A DNA stretch of 64,000 nucleotides from Croceibacterium soli (lineage in GTDB: Bacteria > Pseudomonadota > Alphaproteobacteria > Sphingomonadales > Sphingomonadaceae), in contig NZ_WTYK01000002.1 of NCBI RefSeq assembly GCF_009828065.1, positions 372,001-436,000 of the forward strand, read 5' to 3'. Each line of letters starts with the position of its first letter. Position 1 is the stretch's first letter. The translations under genes were made by a program, and so were the position numbers. Below, piece after piece: positions 44,869 through 53,345 of this stretch. A model generated the notes under the pieces. That model had not been told where the DNA came from. It was given only the letters and a program-made list of their open reading frames with translations, and did not search any database.

Positions 44869-45478
44869 GATCGCGGCGCTGGCCGCACTTGCGCTGTCCG
44901 CCGGCGGCTGCGGCGAGCCATCGCCGTCCCGCCCCGTGGAGGAGCCACAAGCCGCCGCCGATCAGGTCGAGGATTGCCTGCTGCTGGTGTGGCAGCGCCA
45001 GGCGACCCGGACAGAACGGTTCGACCGCGAGAACGATCGCGTCAAAGGCGGGGCGATCTCCTGCGCCACCGGGACGAGCCCGAGCCAGTTCGAGGCGGCG
45101 CTTGCGGCGATCCGCGCGGCGGCGGCGAGCGGCGACAAGGCCGCGCTGCTGGCCGAACTGGGCATGCCGCTGCTCTACATCGATGCCGCTGGAAACCGCC
45201 GCGAACTGCAGCAGGACGAACTGGCCGATGCGCTGTTCGACGACGTCTTCTCCCCGGACGTGCTCGCGCTGCTCAGGCGGGTGCGGCTGGAAGACCTGAC
45301 CGTCGTGCCGGACCAGGGCGCGTTCGTGGAGCTTGGCTCGATCTGGCTCGTGGTCGACAGCTTCGGCGGGCGGCCGCGCATCGTCACCGTCAACCGCCAG
45401 GCGCTCGGCGAAGCGGCCGCGGCCGCCCGGGACGCGGCCCGGCAGGGCCAGGGACGGCCCGCCCCGCTGAACGAATGA
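44816..45478 (+). CDS. Predicted lipoprotein of unknown function
   Basis: A 220-residue protein with a basic N-region, a hydrophobic core (RIAALAALALSAGGC) and a lipobox Cys at residue 32, so it is probably an envelope lipoprotein. The mature part has DQVEDCLLLVWQRQA, a segment CATGTSPSQFEAALAAIRAAA and a beta-rich half (FVELGSIWLVVDSFGGRPRIVTVNRQAL). I do not recognise the family. It is encoded in the +1 frame overlapping the lysozyme gene by 53 nt from ATG 44816, suggesting co-expression and a possible link to cell-wall hydrolysis. The start is uncertain because no clear ribosome-binding site is visible. Confidence 0.6.
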   Translation: MPPTKTRGKPRGAALSLRIAALAALALSAGGCGEPSPSRPVEEPQAAADQVEDCLLLVWQRQATRTERFDRENDRVKGGAISCATGTSPSQFEAALAAIRAAAASGDKAALLAELGMPLLYIDAAGNRRELQQDELADALFDDVFSPDVLALLRRVRLEDLTVVPDQGAFVELGSIWLVVDSFGGRPRIVTVNRQALGEAAAAARDAARQGQGRPAPLNE

Positions 45479-45573
45479 AGCAAGCCGTTCAACGCCTTGT
45501 CATCCGCTCCGCCATACCGCTAAGGCAAGTTTCATAGGAAACCGCTGGCGAGCGGATCTCAGGAGATATGCGA

Positions 45574-47796
45574 ATGCGGATGCAATTGTTGGCGACGGTA
45601 GCGCTCGGTTCGATGCTGGCGGCCTGCACCACCACAGATGGGGGTGTTACGAGCGAGAACGTGGCCGCGGCCCGTCCGGCGATCCCTGCCGGGACCGGCT
45701 ACTTCGCGCAGGACAGCACGCTGCCCTTCCACGCGCCCGACTTCACCCAGGTGAAGGAAACGGACTATCTGCCGGCTTTCGCTCAGGGGATGGCGATCCA
45801 GTCCGCGGAAGTGGCGGCGATCGCCGGCAATCCGGAGCCTCCGACCTTCGAGAACACCATCGTCGCGCTCGAACGGTCGGGGCGGATGCTGGGCCGGGTG
45901 CAGACCATGTTCTTCGCCCTCACCGGCGCCCACACCAACGATGCCCTCGATGCGATCGACGCCGAGATCTCACCAAAGCTGACCGCGCATTACGACGCCA
46001 TCAACCTCAACCCGCAGCTCTTCGCGCGAGTGAAGGCAGTCTACGACAACCGCGCGGCGATGAGCATGACGCCGGAAGACGCGGCGCTGCTCGAGAAGAC
46101 TTACGACGACATGGTCCACGCCGGCGCGCTGCTCGGCGAAACCCAGCAGGCCGAAGTCAAGGCGATCAACGCGCGGCTCTCCGAAGCGACCACAGCGTTC
46201 GGCCAGCGGCTGACCGATGCGACGAACGAGAACGCCCTGGTCGTAGCGGACCACGCGAAGCTGGCGGGGCTCACGCCGGCAGAGATCGAAGCGGCCGCCA
46301 AAGAGGCCACCGAGCGTGGCCTGGCGGGCCAGTACGTCGTCACGCTGCAGAACACCACGCAGCAGCCGGCCCTCGCCTCTCTGCAGGATCGCGCCACGCG
46401 GGAGGCGCTGTTCGAGAAGAGCTGGAACCGCGCCGTGCGCGGCGGCACGAACGACACCGGATCGTTGATCGCCGAGATCATCAACTTGCGCGCCCGCAAG
46501 GCGGCGCTGTTCGGCGAGCCCGACTGGGCCAGCTACACGATGTACGACCGCATGGCGAAGGACCCGAAGACCGCGGTCGATTTCATGCGGGCGATGATCC
46601 CGGCGCTCGGCGCCACCCAGCGGCGCGAGGCGGCGCTGCTCAACCAGGCGATCAAGGCGGAAGGCAAGAACTTCACGGTGAAGCCGTGGGACTGGCAGAT
46701 GTACGCCGAAAAGGTGCGCAAGGAACGCTACGACTTCGACGCGGAATCCGTGCGCCCCTACTTCCAGCTCCGCCCGGTGCTGGAGGACGGCGTGTTTTTC
46801 GCCATGAACAAGCTCTACGGCCTGACCTTCAAGGCGCGCACCGACCTGCCCGTCTATCACCCGGACGTGTGGACCTACACGGTGTTCGACAAGGACGGCA
46901 GCGAGCTCGGCCTGTTCTATTTCGACCCGTTCCAGCGCCCCTCCAAGCGCGGCGGCGCGTGGATGGGCAATTTCGTCGACCAGAGCCACCTGTGGGGCAC
47001 CAAGCCGGTGATCTACAACGTGCTCAACATCCCCAAGGCGCCCGAAGGCGAGGTGCAACTGGTCAGCTGGGACAACGTCGAGACGATCTTCCACGAATTC
47101 GGCCACGCGCTGCACGGCTTCTTCGCCGACCAGCGCTACGTCACCATGTCGGGCACCAACGTGGCGCGCGACTTCGTCGAATATCCGAGCCAGGTGCACG
47201 AGATGTGGGCAGCCGAGCCCGAAGTGCTGGCGAACTATGCCAAGCACTACCAGACCGGCGCAGCGCTCGACCCGGCGACGATCGAGAAGCTCAACGCCGC
47301 CAGCAAGTTCAACCAAGGCTACGAGTTCGGCGAGACCTTCGAAGCGGCGCTGCTCGACATGCAGTGGCACGCGCTCAGCCCCGAAGAAGCGGCGACGATC
47401 CGCACCACGGCCGACGTGAACGCGCGCGAAGCCGAATGGCTCGCGGCACTGGGGCTCGAGGTGGAGAACGTCCCGCCGCGCTATCGCACGAGCTACTTCC
47501 GGCATATCTTCTCGAGCCCCGCGGGCTATTCGGCGGGCTACTACTCGTACCTCTGGACCGAGATGCTCGACCGCGACAGCCGCCAGTGGTTCCGCGACAA
47601 CGGCGGCCTGACCCGCGCGAACGGCGAGCACTTCCGCAAGACCGTGCTCAGCCGCGGCGGCACGCAGGACTACTTCGAGATGTTCCGGGCCTTCGCGGGG
47701 CGCGATCCGCGGGTCGAGCCGATGCTGGAGGCCCGCGGCCTCGGTGGCGGCGGGACCGAGGCGGAGGCGGCTGACGCGGCTGATGAAACAGGCTGA
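45574..47796 (+). CDS. M3-family peptidyl-dipeptidase (Dcp-like lipoprotein)
   Basis: Zinc metallopeptidase of about 740 residues that removes C-terminal dipeptides in the Dcp/OpdA family. The zinc site is HEFGHALHGFF (His507) with the downstream Glu in NVARDFVEYPSQVHEMWA. The C-terminal catalytic region has YSAGYYSYLWTEMLDRD, with the family Tyr residues that stabilise the transition state. A lipobox (GSMLAAC, Cys near 18) makes it a predicted periplasmic lipoprotein, unlike cytoplasmic OpdA. AGGAG is 8 nt before the ATG at 45574; ATG 45568 is closer to it and less likely. The end is Gly/Ala/Glu-rich. It converges with btuD. Confidence 0.93.
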   Translation: MRMQLLATVALGSMLAACTTTDGGVTSENVAAARPAIPAGTGYFAQDSTLPFHAPDFTQVKETDYLPAFAQGMAIQSAEVAAIAGNPEPPTFENTIVALERSGRMLGRVQTMFFALTGAHTNDALDAIDAEISPKLTAHYDAINLNPQLFARVKAVYDNRAAMSMTPEDAALLEKTYDDMVHAGALLGETQQAEVKAINARLSEATTAFGQRLTDATNENALVVADHAKLAGLTPAEIEAAAKEATERGLAGQYVVTLQNTTQQPALASLQDRATREALFEKSWNRAVRGGTNDTGSLIAEIINLRARKAALFGEPDWASYTMYDRMAKDPKTAVDFMRAMIPALGATQRREAALLNQAIKAEGKNFTVKPWDWQMYAEKVRKERYDFDAESVRPYFQLRPVLEDGVFFAMNKLYGLTFKARTDLPVYHPDVWTYTVFDKDGSELGLFYFDPFQRPSKRGGAWMGNFVDQSHLWGTKPVIYNVLNIPKAPEGEVQLVSWDNVETIFHEFGHALHGFFADQRYVTMSGTNVARDFVEYPSQVHEMWAAEPEVLANYAKHYQTGAALDPATIEKLNAASKFNQGYEFGETFEAALLDMQWHALSPEEAATIRTTADVNAREAEWLAALGLEVENVPPRYRTSYFRHIFSSPAGYSAGYYSYLWTEMLDRDSRQWFRDNGGLTRANGEHFRKTVLSRGGTQDYFEMFRAFAGRDPRVEPMLEARGLGGGGTEAEAADAADETG

Positions 47797-47839
47797 GGCT
47801 GGGCCCTCATCCAAGCTTCGCTAGCTGCTGAAGCAGCAA

Positions 47840-48165
47840 GCTGCGCTATCCTTCTCCCACGAGTGGGAGAAGGAATTGGGTGCCGGCCTGACCATCTTTC
47901 CCACACTAGTGGACGGAACTAGGCCTTCCTTCTCCCACTGGTGGGAGAAGGATACGAAGACTTGGCCCCGCAGGGGCCTAGTCGAAGCTGGATGAGGGCA
48001 GCGGGCTCCTTCTCCCACTGGTGGGAGAAGGATACGGAGACTTGGCCCCGCAGGGGCTTAGTCGGAGTTGGATGAGGGCAGCGGATCCCTTCTCCCACTG
48101 GTGGGAGAAGGATACGGAGACTTGGCCCCGCAGGGGCTTAGTCGGAGTTGGATGAGGGCCGGCTG
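47840..48165. repeat. 80-bp tandem repeat, three copies plus a partial, overlapping the btuD 3' end
   Basis: The segment GTGGGAGAAGGATACG(A/G)AGA recurs at 47941, 48021 and 48101, an exact 80-bp period, with CTTGGCCCCGCAGGGGC and GTTGGATGAGGGC in each unit. A diverged copy with CCTTCTCCCACGAGTGGGAG lies at 47850. The last unit runs into btuD: its CATCCAACTCCGACTAA (minus strand) forms the final codons (SSNSD) and the stop. Confidence 0.9.
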
Positions 48166-48887
48166 CCAGCAACCAACGCCCGCCCACCGGGCTCCCCGAG
48201 CCAGCGCGCCGGAACGCCCCAGACGCGTTCCACCGTGCCCGCCGACAACGCCAGCTCCGGCGGACCGTCCGCCGCGCAGCACCCGCCATCCAGGACCAGC
48301 ACGCGATTCGCGTGGTTCATCGCCAGCGCCAGATCGTGCAGCACTATAACCACTCCTGCCCCGCCCCGCGCCGCGCGGCGCAAATGCTCGAGCAGAGCCA
48401 GTTGGTGCGCGAGATCGAGCGCCGCGAGCGGCTCGTCGGCGAGAATCCAGCGCGGTTCACCGGCCAGTACGCGGGCGAGCAGCGCACGGCCGCGCTCGCC
48501 GCCGGAGAGCGTCGACACAGGCCGATCGGCGAAGTCTCTCAGATCGAGCGCGGCCAGTGCACGATCGACTTGCGCCTCCCCCGCATCGGCGTGCGGCAGC
48601 CGGCCAAGCGCGACCAGGTTACGCACGGACATGTCCCAGGCCACTTCGCCGGACTGCGGGAGATAGCCGATGGCTTGTGCGCGCCGCCGCGGGTGAAGCG
48701 CGGCGAGCTGCTCATCGTCGAGCAGGACCGAGCCACGCTCCGGCGGCAACAGCCCCGCGAGCACTTGCAGCAGGGAGGACTTGCCCGCGCCGTTGGGGCC
48801 GCAGATGGCGGTAATCTCCCCCGGGCGTAGCTGGGCCGACACTCCGTTCAGGCGCGACGCGAGCACCAGATCGCGCGCTTCGAGCAT
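48138..48887 (-). CDS. btuD: Cobalamin ABC transporter ATP-binding protein
   Basis: ATPase subunit of the vitamin B12 importer at the inner face of the inner membrane. The 249-residue protein has Walker A GPNGAGKSSLL, Q-loop YLPQSGEVAW, signature TLSGGERGRALLA, Walker B WILADEPLAALD and the H-loop in VIVLHDLALA. Its ATG at 48887 shares one base with the btuC stop (TGATG). The last residues (SRPSSNSD) and the stop codon come from the 80-bp tandem repeat, so the native C-terminus was probably replaced. A haemin (HmuV) role is the main alternative, but the B12 riboswitch upstream favours cobalamin. Confidence 0.9.
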   Translation of the reverse strand: MLEARDLVLASRLNGVSAQLRPGEITAICGPNGAGKSSLLQVLAGLLPPERGSVLLDDEQLAALHPRRRAQAIGYLPQSGEVAWDMSVRNLVALGRLPHADAGEAQVDRALAALDLRDFADRPVSTLSGGERGRALLARVLAGEPRWILADEPLAALDLAHQLALLEHLRRAARGGAGVVIVLHDLALAMNHANRVLVLDGGCCAADGPPELALSAGTVERVWGVPARWLGEPGGRALVAGSRPSSNSD

Positions 48888-49840
48888 CACAGCGCCTCCC
48901 TTCGCATCCGCAGCAGCAGCCAGAGAAAGAACGGCGCGCCGATCAGGCTGAGGGCGATCCCGAGGCGCAGCTCGGTGACCAGCGGCAGGATGCGGCAGAC
49001 GACGTCCGCCACCAGGACCAGCAAGGCGCCCGCCAGCGCGCTCGGCACGATTAGCGAGCTCGGCCGCCGGTCGGTCAGCGGCCGCACGAGATGCGGCACG
49101 ATCAGGCCGACGAAGCCGATCACCCCGGCCACCGCCACGCCGCTGCCTACCGTCAGCCCCACGCCGGCGATCAGCAGCGCCTGCAGCCGGCCGGGCGATA
49201 CTCCAAGAGAGCGAGCTGCCGCCTCGCCGAGAGTCAGCGCGTCGAGCGCACGGCCCGCCATCGCCAGCAAGGCAATCCCGACGAGCACCAGTGGCGCCGC
49301 CAGCCACACGTCGGGCCATCCGCGGTCGGTCAGGGCACCCATCAGCCAGGAGACGATCTGGCTCATGGCGAAGGCATTCGGCGCGAGACTGACCGCGAGG
49401 CTGGTCAGCGCGCCAGCAAGGCTGGCGACCATCATTCCGGCGAGCGTGAACAGCGCGATGCCACCGGTACGCCCGGCGATCAGCGCCAGGAGGGCCATTG
49501 CACCCGCAGCGCCGGCCAGTGCGAACAGGGGCAGGAGCCAGGGGCCGGCGGCATAGCCGAACCACAGGCTCGCCACGGCCCCCAGGGCCGCGCCCGGCGC
49601 GATGCCGAACAGGCCCGGGTCGGCCAGCGGGTTGCGCAAATACCCCTGCATCGCCGCCCCTGCGGCGCCGAGGCCGGCGCCGATCACGACCGCCAGCAGC
49701 GCGCGCGGCAGGCGCAGTTCGCCGAGGATGATCGCCGCGTTTGGTGTTTCCCATGGGTCGAGCCAGACCCTGCCGGCGAGGAGCGACAGCGGCAGCATGA
49801 CGGCGAGCGCCAGCAGCAGGGTGGGGATGGGGCGAGTCAT
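48887..49840 (-). CDS. btuC: Cobalamin ABC transporter permease (FecCD family)
   Basis: A 317-residue inner-membrane permease with about ten helices. The family motifs are LRLPRALLAVVIGAGLGAAGAAMQGYLRNPLADP near the N-terminus (quoted here in parts: RLPRALLAV, GAAMQGYLRNPLADP) and GVIGFVGLIVPHLVRPL near the C-terminus, which contacts the ATPase. Its ATG overlaps the btuF stop (ATGA) and its stop overlaps btuD, so F, C and D are translationally coupled. The FecCD family also carries siderophores and haem; cobalamin is inferred from the riboswitch and btuB. Confidence 0.9.
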   Translation of the reverse strand: MTRPIPTLLLALAVMLPLSLLAGRVWLDPWETPNAAIILGELRLPRALLAVVIGAGLGAAGAAMQGYLRNPLADPGLFGIAPGAALGAVASLWFGYAAGPWLLPLFALAGAAGAMALLALIAGRTGGIALFTLAGMMVASLAGALTSLAVSLAPNAFAMSQIVSWLMGALTDRGWPDVWLAAPLVLVGIALLAMAGRALDALTLGEAAARSLGVSPGRLQALLIAGVGLTVGSGVAVAGVIGFVGLIVPHLVRPLTDRRPSSLIVPSALAGALLVLVADVVCRILPLVTELRLGIALSLIGAPFFLWLLLRMRREAL

Positions 49841-50760
49841 TGCGTTGTCTCCACCACCCCCCGGCCCCCTCCTCTGAAGAGGAGGGGGAGCGGGTTGCGC
49901 TGTGCTGAAGCCCCCTCCTCTTCAGAGGAGGGGGTTGGGGGTGGTGCTCGCAAGGCTTGATCCCTTAGCGCCGCGAGCCGCCCAGCCAGCCGCGGAATGG
50001 TCGGGCCGCCGCAGAACAGCAGCGAGGGCTCGAGCTTCTCGTAGCGCACGCCGGGAAGATCCTGCAGCACCGGGTGGTGCAGCATGCGGTCGCCGCCCGC
50101 CACCAGCACGATCTGCGGCGGATCGGCCAGGACTCGCTCGAGCGGCACGTAAGCCCCCTGCCCCAGCCCGCGCGCGGCCGAATGGCTGGCGAATCCGCTG
50201 TTGGCGAGGAGCTCCGCCACTAGCGTATCCGGCCCCGGCACCAGCCCGCCTTCCTGCCACACGAGCACCTCCGGGCGCGGCCCGTCACGCTCTGTGGCGG
50301 CTACCGATCGCTCGATCCGGGCCACCAGCGCCTCACCGCCCGAGCGATTGCCGCTCACTCCGGCGAGCCGGCGCACTTGCGCGGTGCTGCCGGCGACAGT
50401 GGCGGCGATGCCGACGGTCTCCACCCGAATGCCTAGGCGGCGGAATGCCTGGGCCGTCGCCGGATCCAGGAAGGTGCCCGCCACCACCACGTCCGGATCG
50501 AGCGCAAGAACTTCCTCGACCGTGCCGCCGGTCGCGGCGTAACGGCGCGCCTGGGCCGGCGGCATCGAACTGGCGCGCGGATCGTGACTGTAGTGAGAGA
50601 TGGCCAGGAGCTGGCCCGGGGCGGTCACCTCCGCCAGGATGGCATCGGTGCACGGGTTGAGGCTGACGATCGTAGGGTGGTGGGCCGGACCGACCGGCTC
50701 CACATCCACACACCCGGACAGCAGCAAGGCCAGCGCCGCGACCAAACTCCTCCCCGGCAC
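49837..50760 (-). CDS. btuF: Cobalamin-binding protein BtuF, both ends built from repeats
   Basis: A periplasmic class III substrate-binding lipoprotein of about 307 residues: TIVSLNPCTDAILAEV, GGTVEEVLALDPDVVVAG, VLVWQEGGLVPG and LVAGGDRMLHHPVLQDLP. The likely start is the GTG at 50760, giving PGRSLVAALALLLSGC with lipobox Cys17. That GTG lies inside a repeat palindrome (CCCCGTGCCGGGG), and open codons continue upstream to 50877 through the repeat. The last 36 or so residues (from about 272) include [11 protein letters not shown] and come from a 95-bp element (49852-49946), which lengthens the C-terminus beyond the fold. The stop overlaps the btuC start (ATGA). Confidence 0.85.
   Translation of the reverse strand: MPGRSLVAALALLLSGCVDVEPVGPAHHPTIVSLNPCTDAILAEVTAPGQLLAISHYSHDPRASSMPPAQARRYAATGGTVEEVLALDPDVVVAGTFLDPATAQAFRRLGIRVETVGIAATVAGSTAQVRRLAGVSGNRSGGEALVARIERSVAATERDGPRPEVLVWQEGGLVPGPDTLVAELLANSGFASHSAARGLGQGAYVPLERVLADPPQIVLVAGGDRMLHHPVLQDLPGVRYEKLEPSLLFCGGPTIPRLAGRLAALRDQALRAPPPTPSSEEEGASAQRNPLPLLFRGGGRGVVETTQ
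49852..49946. repeat. Palindromic element inside the btuF 3' end
   Basis: A 95-bp element with CACCACC / GGTGGTG ends and CCCCTCCTCTGAAGAGGAGG plus CCCCTCCTCTTCAGAGGAGG arms, the same family as the uvrA element at 37163-37258. The centre differs (AGCGGGTTGCGCTGTGCTGA). On the minus strand it is translated as [11 protein letters not shown] and a Gly/Arg tail. Confidence 0.92.
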
Positions 50761-50880
50761 GGGGAGGGGGACCGTACGAAGGACGGTGGAGGGGGCCCGC
50801 CGCACGTGCTGCGCCACTAGGGGGGCCCCCTCCGGCAGGCCTGCGGCCTGCCACCTCCCCATTGCGGGGAGGATCAAAGG
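50747..50880. repeat. Palindromic repeat across the btuB-btuF junction
   Basis: CTCCTCCCCGGCACGGGGAGG at the left and CCACCTCCCCATTGCGGGGAGG at the right flank GACGGTGGAGGGGGCCCGCC and CGGCAGGCCTGCGGCCTGCC. It is of the same class as the 8.2-kb 198-bp units and 25.2 kb. It contains the btuB stop codon edge and the probable btuF GTG start. Confidence 0.88.
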
Positions 50881-52745
50881 CGCAACCTCGCCCCGACGAA
50901 GGCCCCGCGTCCGGCGGAAGCATAGCCGGCTGCGGTCTCGTACTCCTCGTCCAGCAGGTTTTCGACCCGGCCGAACAATTCGACGACGTCGGTCACTGGC
51001 CAGCGCGCGGTGAAATCGACCACGGCGCGGGGAGACATGCGGACCTGGTTCGCGGCATCGTCATAGCTGGCCGAGACCCAGCGCAAGTCCGCACCGACCG
51101 CGGCGCCAGCCGGAGTCACTCGCCACTCCCCGCCGAGCGAGAGCGCGTGGCGCGGTCGCCGGGCGAGCACGTTGCCGCGGTTGGGCGATCCCGGCGTGCG
51201 GTTCTCCGTTTCGACGAAGCTGTATGCGACCCGTGCCGAAAGTGCTTCCGTGAGATCGTGACGCGCTTCGATCTCCAGGCCCTGGGCGCGGACCCGCCCA
51301 ACATTGTCGTAAGTGCCGAACGGCCGGTCGGTGCAGATGCCGCTCGTATTGCCGAAGCACGAGACGAACTCGATCAGGTCCTCGCTGTCGCGGCGGAACA
51401 CCGTCGCGGCGAGGTGGAGCGGGGCATTGCGGTCGTTCAGCTCGATGCCGAGGTCGGCGCTGGTGCTGCGCTCCGGCTCCAGGGCGGTGTTGCCGTAGTC
51501 GGAGAACAGCTGGAACAGCGTCGGCGCCTTGAAGCCCTCGCCGAAACTCGCCCGCAAGCGCCAGCCTCCGCCGAAAGCCCATGACGCATCGGCGCCGAAA
51601 GTGACCGCGCTGCCAAAGCGGCTATGGTCGGCGAGGCGTGCGCCCGCGTTGAGCGAAACGCCCTCGGACACCGCCGCCCCGAGTTGGGCGTAGACCCCGG
51701 AGGTGCGGGCGCGCTGCTCGTCATCGAAAGTCGAGCTGAAGCTCGACCACTCGCTTTCACCGCCGAACCACACCGTCGCCTGCCCCAGCCGCCATGCGCC
51801 GCGCAAGTCCAGCCGGTCGGAGCGGCCATCGGTCGTGAAGGTCGGGGCCGTGCCCAGATCCAGATCGAAGCTGTCGCGTTCGGTGTCGGAGGCCGACCAG
51901 CCGCCGGTCAGCTGCAGGTTCCGCCCGTCGAACTCGAGCCCCGCGGAACCCGAAAGCCGGCGGGTGTCCTGATATTCCCGCGTGTCCGCCAGGCTGAACG
52001 CCGGCGCGGGAAAACCGTCGATCTCGACCCTGGCATCGGCATAGCGCAGGCCACCGCGCAGCCGCAGCCCCGGGGCGATGGCGAGCCTGCCGCGCCCCCC
52101 AGCTTGCCATTGGCGGAAGCCGTCCGGCTCACTGCCCGAGGCCGCGGCGGAGAACCCGTCGGTGCGGTACCACGCTCCGTCGGCGGCCAGTTCCAGCGGG
52201 CCGTGCGCGATGCCGGCCCGAGCGGTCGTGTAGAGCGTGTCGGGCGCACCGTATTCGGCGCTGCCCTCCACGCCGGGATCGAACCCAGACCACGCGGCGA
52301 GAACGCCGCCGATCGCCTGGCTGCCCCAGATCGTGCCGTTGGAGCTGCGCAGCAGCTCGATCCGCTCGATCCCGCCCGGCAGCAGGGTCGCGAAGTCGAA
52401 CCCGCCGCCCGGCGCGGCGGGATCGGCGACGCGTACGCCGTCGATCAGCACCAGCAACTGCTCGGCGTCGGCCCCACGCAAGCGGACGCCGGTGAACGAA
52501 CCGATCCCTCCGTTGCGCGACGCCGCGATGCCGGGAGCACGTTCGAGCACGCGGACGATATCGCCGCCCTGGACCTGCTCGATCTCCTCGCGGCCGATGA
52601 TCGTCAGCGGCTGCCCGCTGGTTTGAAGCGTCTCGTGCGTCCCGGTGGCGAGCACCGTGATCTGCGTGTCGCCGGATTGCTCCTGCGCTGCCACCGGCAC
52701 GCAGAAGAACGAAGTACTCAACAGGAAAAGCAAAGATTTACGCAC
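50874..52745 (-). CDS. btuB: TonB-dependent vitamin B12 receptor
   Basis: Outer-membrane receptor of 623 residues that imports cobalamin with TonB energy. It starts with a GTG at 52745 (GGGAGG 6 nt upstream) and a signal peptide (RKSLLFLLSTSFFCVPVAA). The TonB box region is near DTQITVLATG. The plug domain has GREEIEQVQGGDIVRVLERAPG, GVRLRGADAEQLLVLIDGVRV and GSQAIGGVL. A 22-strand barrel follows, with SFGEGFKAPTLFQLFSDYGN and VENLLDEEYETAAGYASAGR, and ends in VGARLRL. It is the first gene behind a cobalamin riboswitch and heads btuF-C-D. A Cys pair in FVSCFGNTSGICTDRP could form an extracellular disulfide. Confidence 0.94.
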   Translation of the reverse strand: MRKSLLFLLSTSFFCVPVAAQEQSGDTQITVLATGTHETLQTSGQPLTIIGREEIEQVQGGDIVRVLERAPGIAASRNGGIGSFTGVRLRGADAEQLLVLIDGVRVADPAAPGGGFDFATLLPGGIERIELLRSSNGTIWGSQAIGGVLAAWSGFDPGVEGSAEYGAPDTLYTTARAGIAHGPLELAADGAWYRTDGFSAAASGSEPDGFRQWQAGGRGRLAIAPGLRLRGGLRYADARVEIDGFPAPAFSLADTREYQDTRRLSGSAGLEFDGRNLQLTGGWSASDTERDSFDLDLGTAPTFTTDGRSDRLDLRGAWRLGQATVWFGGESEWSSFSSTFDDEQRARTSGVYAQLGAAVSEGVSLNAGARLADHSRFGSAVTFGADASWAFGGGWRLRASFGEGFKAPTLFQLFSDYGNTALEPERSTSADLGIELNDRNAPLHLAATVFRRDSEDLIEFVSCFGNTSGICTDRPFGTYDNVGRVRAQGLEIEARHDLTEALSARVAYSFVETENRTPGSPNRGNVLARRPRHALSLGGEWRVTPAGAAVGADLRWVSASYDDAANQVRMSPRAVVDFTARWPVTDVVELFGRVENLLDEEYETAAGYASAGRGAFVGARLRL

Positions 52746-52865
52746 GGCTAACCTCCCTCGCCAAGACGGAAGTCGTCCATGGCGGGGAGGCCCGTCGGGA
52801 TTACCCGCGCGAGCGCATCCATCGCTTGCCTGCGGTACACCCCGCCCGCGGGCCGAACGACGGTC

Positions 52866-53050
52866 ACAGGCAGGTCTCCTGACTCGCCGGATCTTCACCG
52901 ATGCGCCTGCCTTCCCGGTTTCCCAGTGGCTTGTCGGCGCGCGGCTCCCCGGTCACAGTTGCGGGGGCAGTCCGGGGATTCCTCGTCCGCCTGCGGCGGC
53001 TTGGGCACCCGGTTCCCTCAGCAAGGACATGCCGCCCTTGCCGGCCCGGC
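52866..53050 (-). promoter_or_regulatory. Cobalamin (B12) riboswitch of the btu operon
   Basis: On the minus strand the leader of btuB contains GAGGGAACCGGGTGCCC, then GAGGAATCCCCGGACTGCC, CCCGCAACTGTGACCGG, and at the 3' end the B12 box GAGTCAGGAGACCTGCCTG. These are the conserved core and B12 box of the AdoCbl riboswitch in the right order. Binding of adenosylcobalamin would lower btuB expression. The boundaries are approximate; about 120 nt separate it from the btuB GTG. The stretch 53051-53345 holds the promoters on both sides and no gene that I can see. Confidence 0.93.
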
Positions 53051-53345
53051 CACCCGGGCGATCCATGACACGGCGGCGTTCATAGCGCCGGTCGCCGCCG
53101 GGGACAAGCGCCGCACCCGGGGCGCAACCGTCCCGTGGCGGCACACCCGCTGCAGCGCGCATGCGGCAGGCAAACCGATGGGCTAGGCGCGAAGCGCACT
53201 GCGACCGAAGGACCGGATCATCAACGGCGCCTACCCCTCCCCTGCCGATCGGCCTCGCGATTTCCACGCGCGGACGACGCGCGCCCGGCGCGCCCAGCCC
53301 GTCCTGGCGCGGCGCCGGCGGCAACTGCGGCTCCGCTATGCGGCC

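Noticed and set aside
47925-48165. Regular 80-bp repeats considered as a CRISPR array
   Set aside because: Whole units are repeated with no variable spacers, and no cas genes are present.
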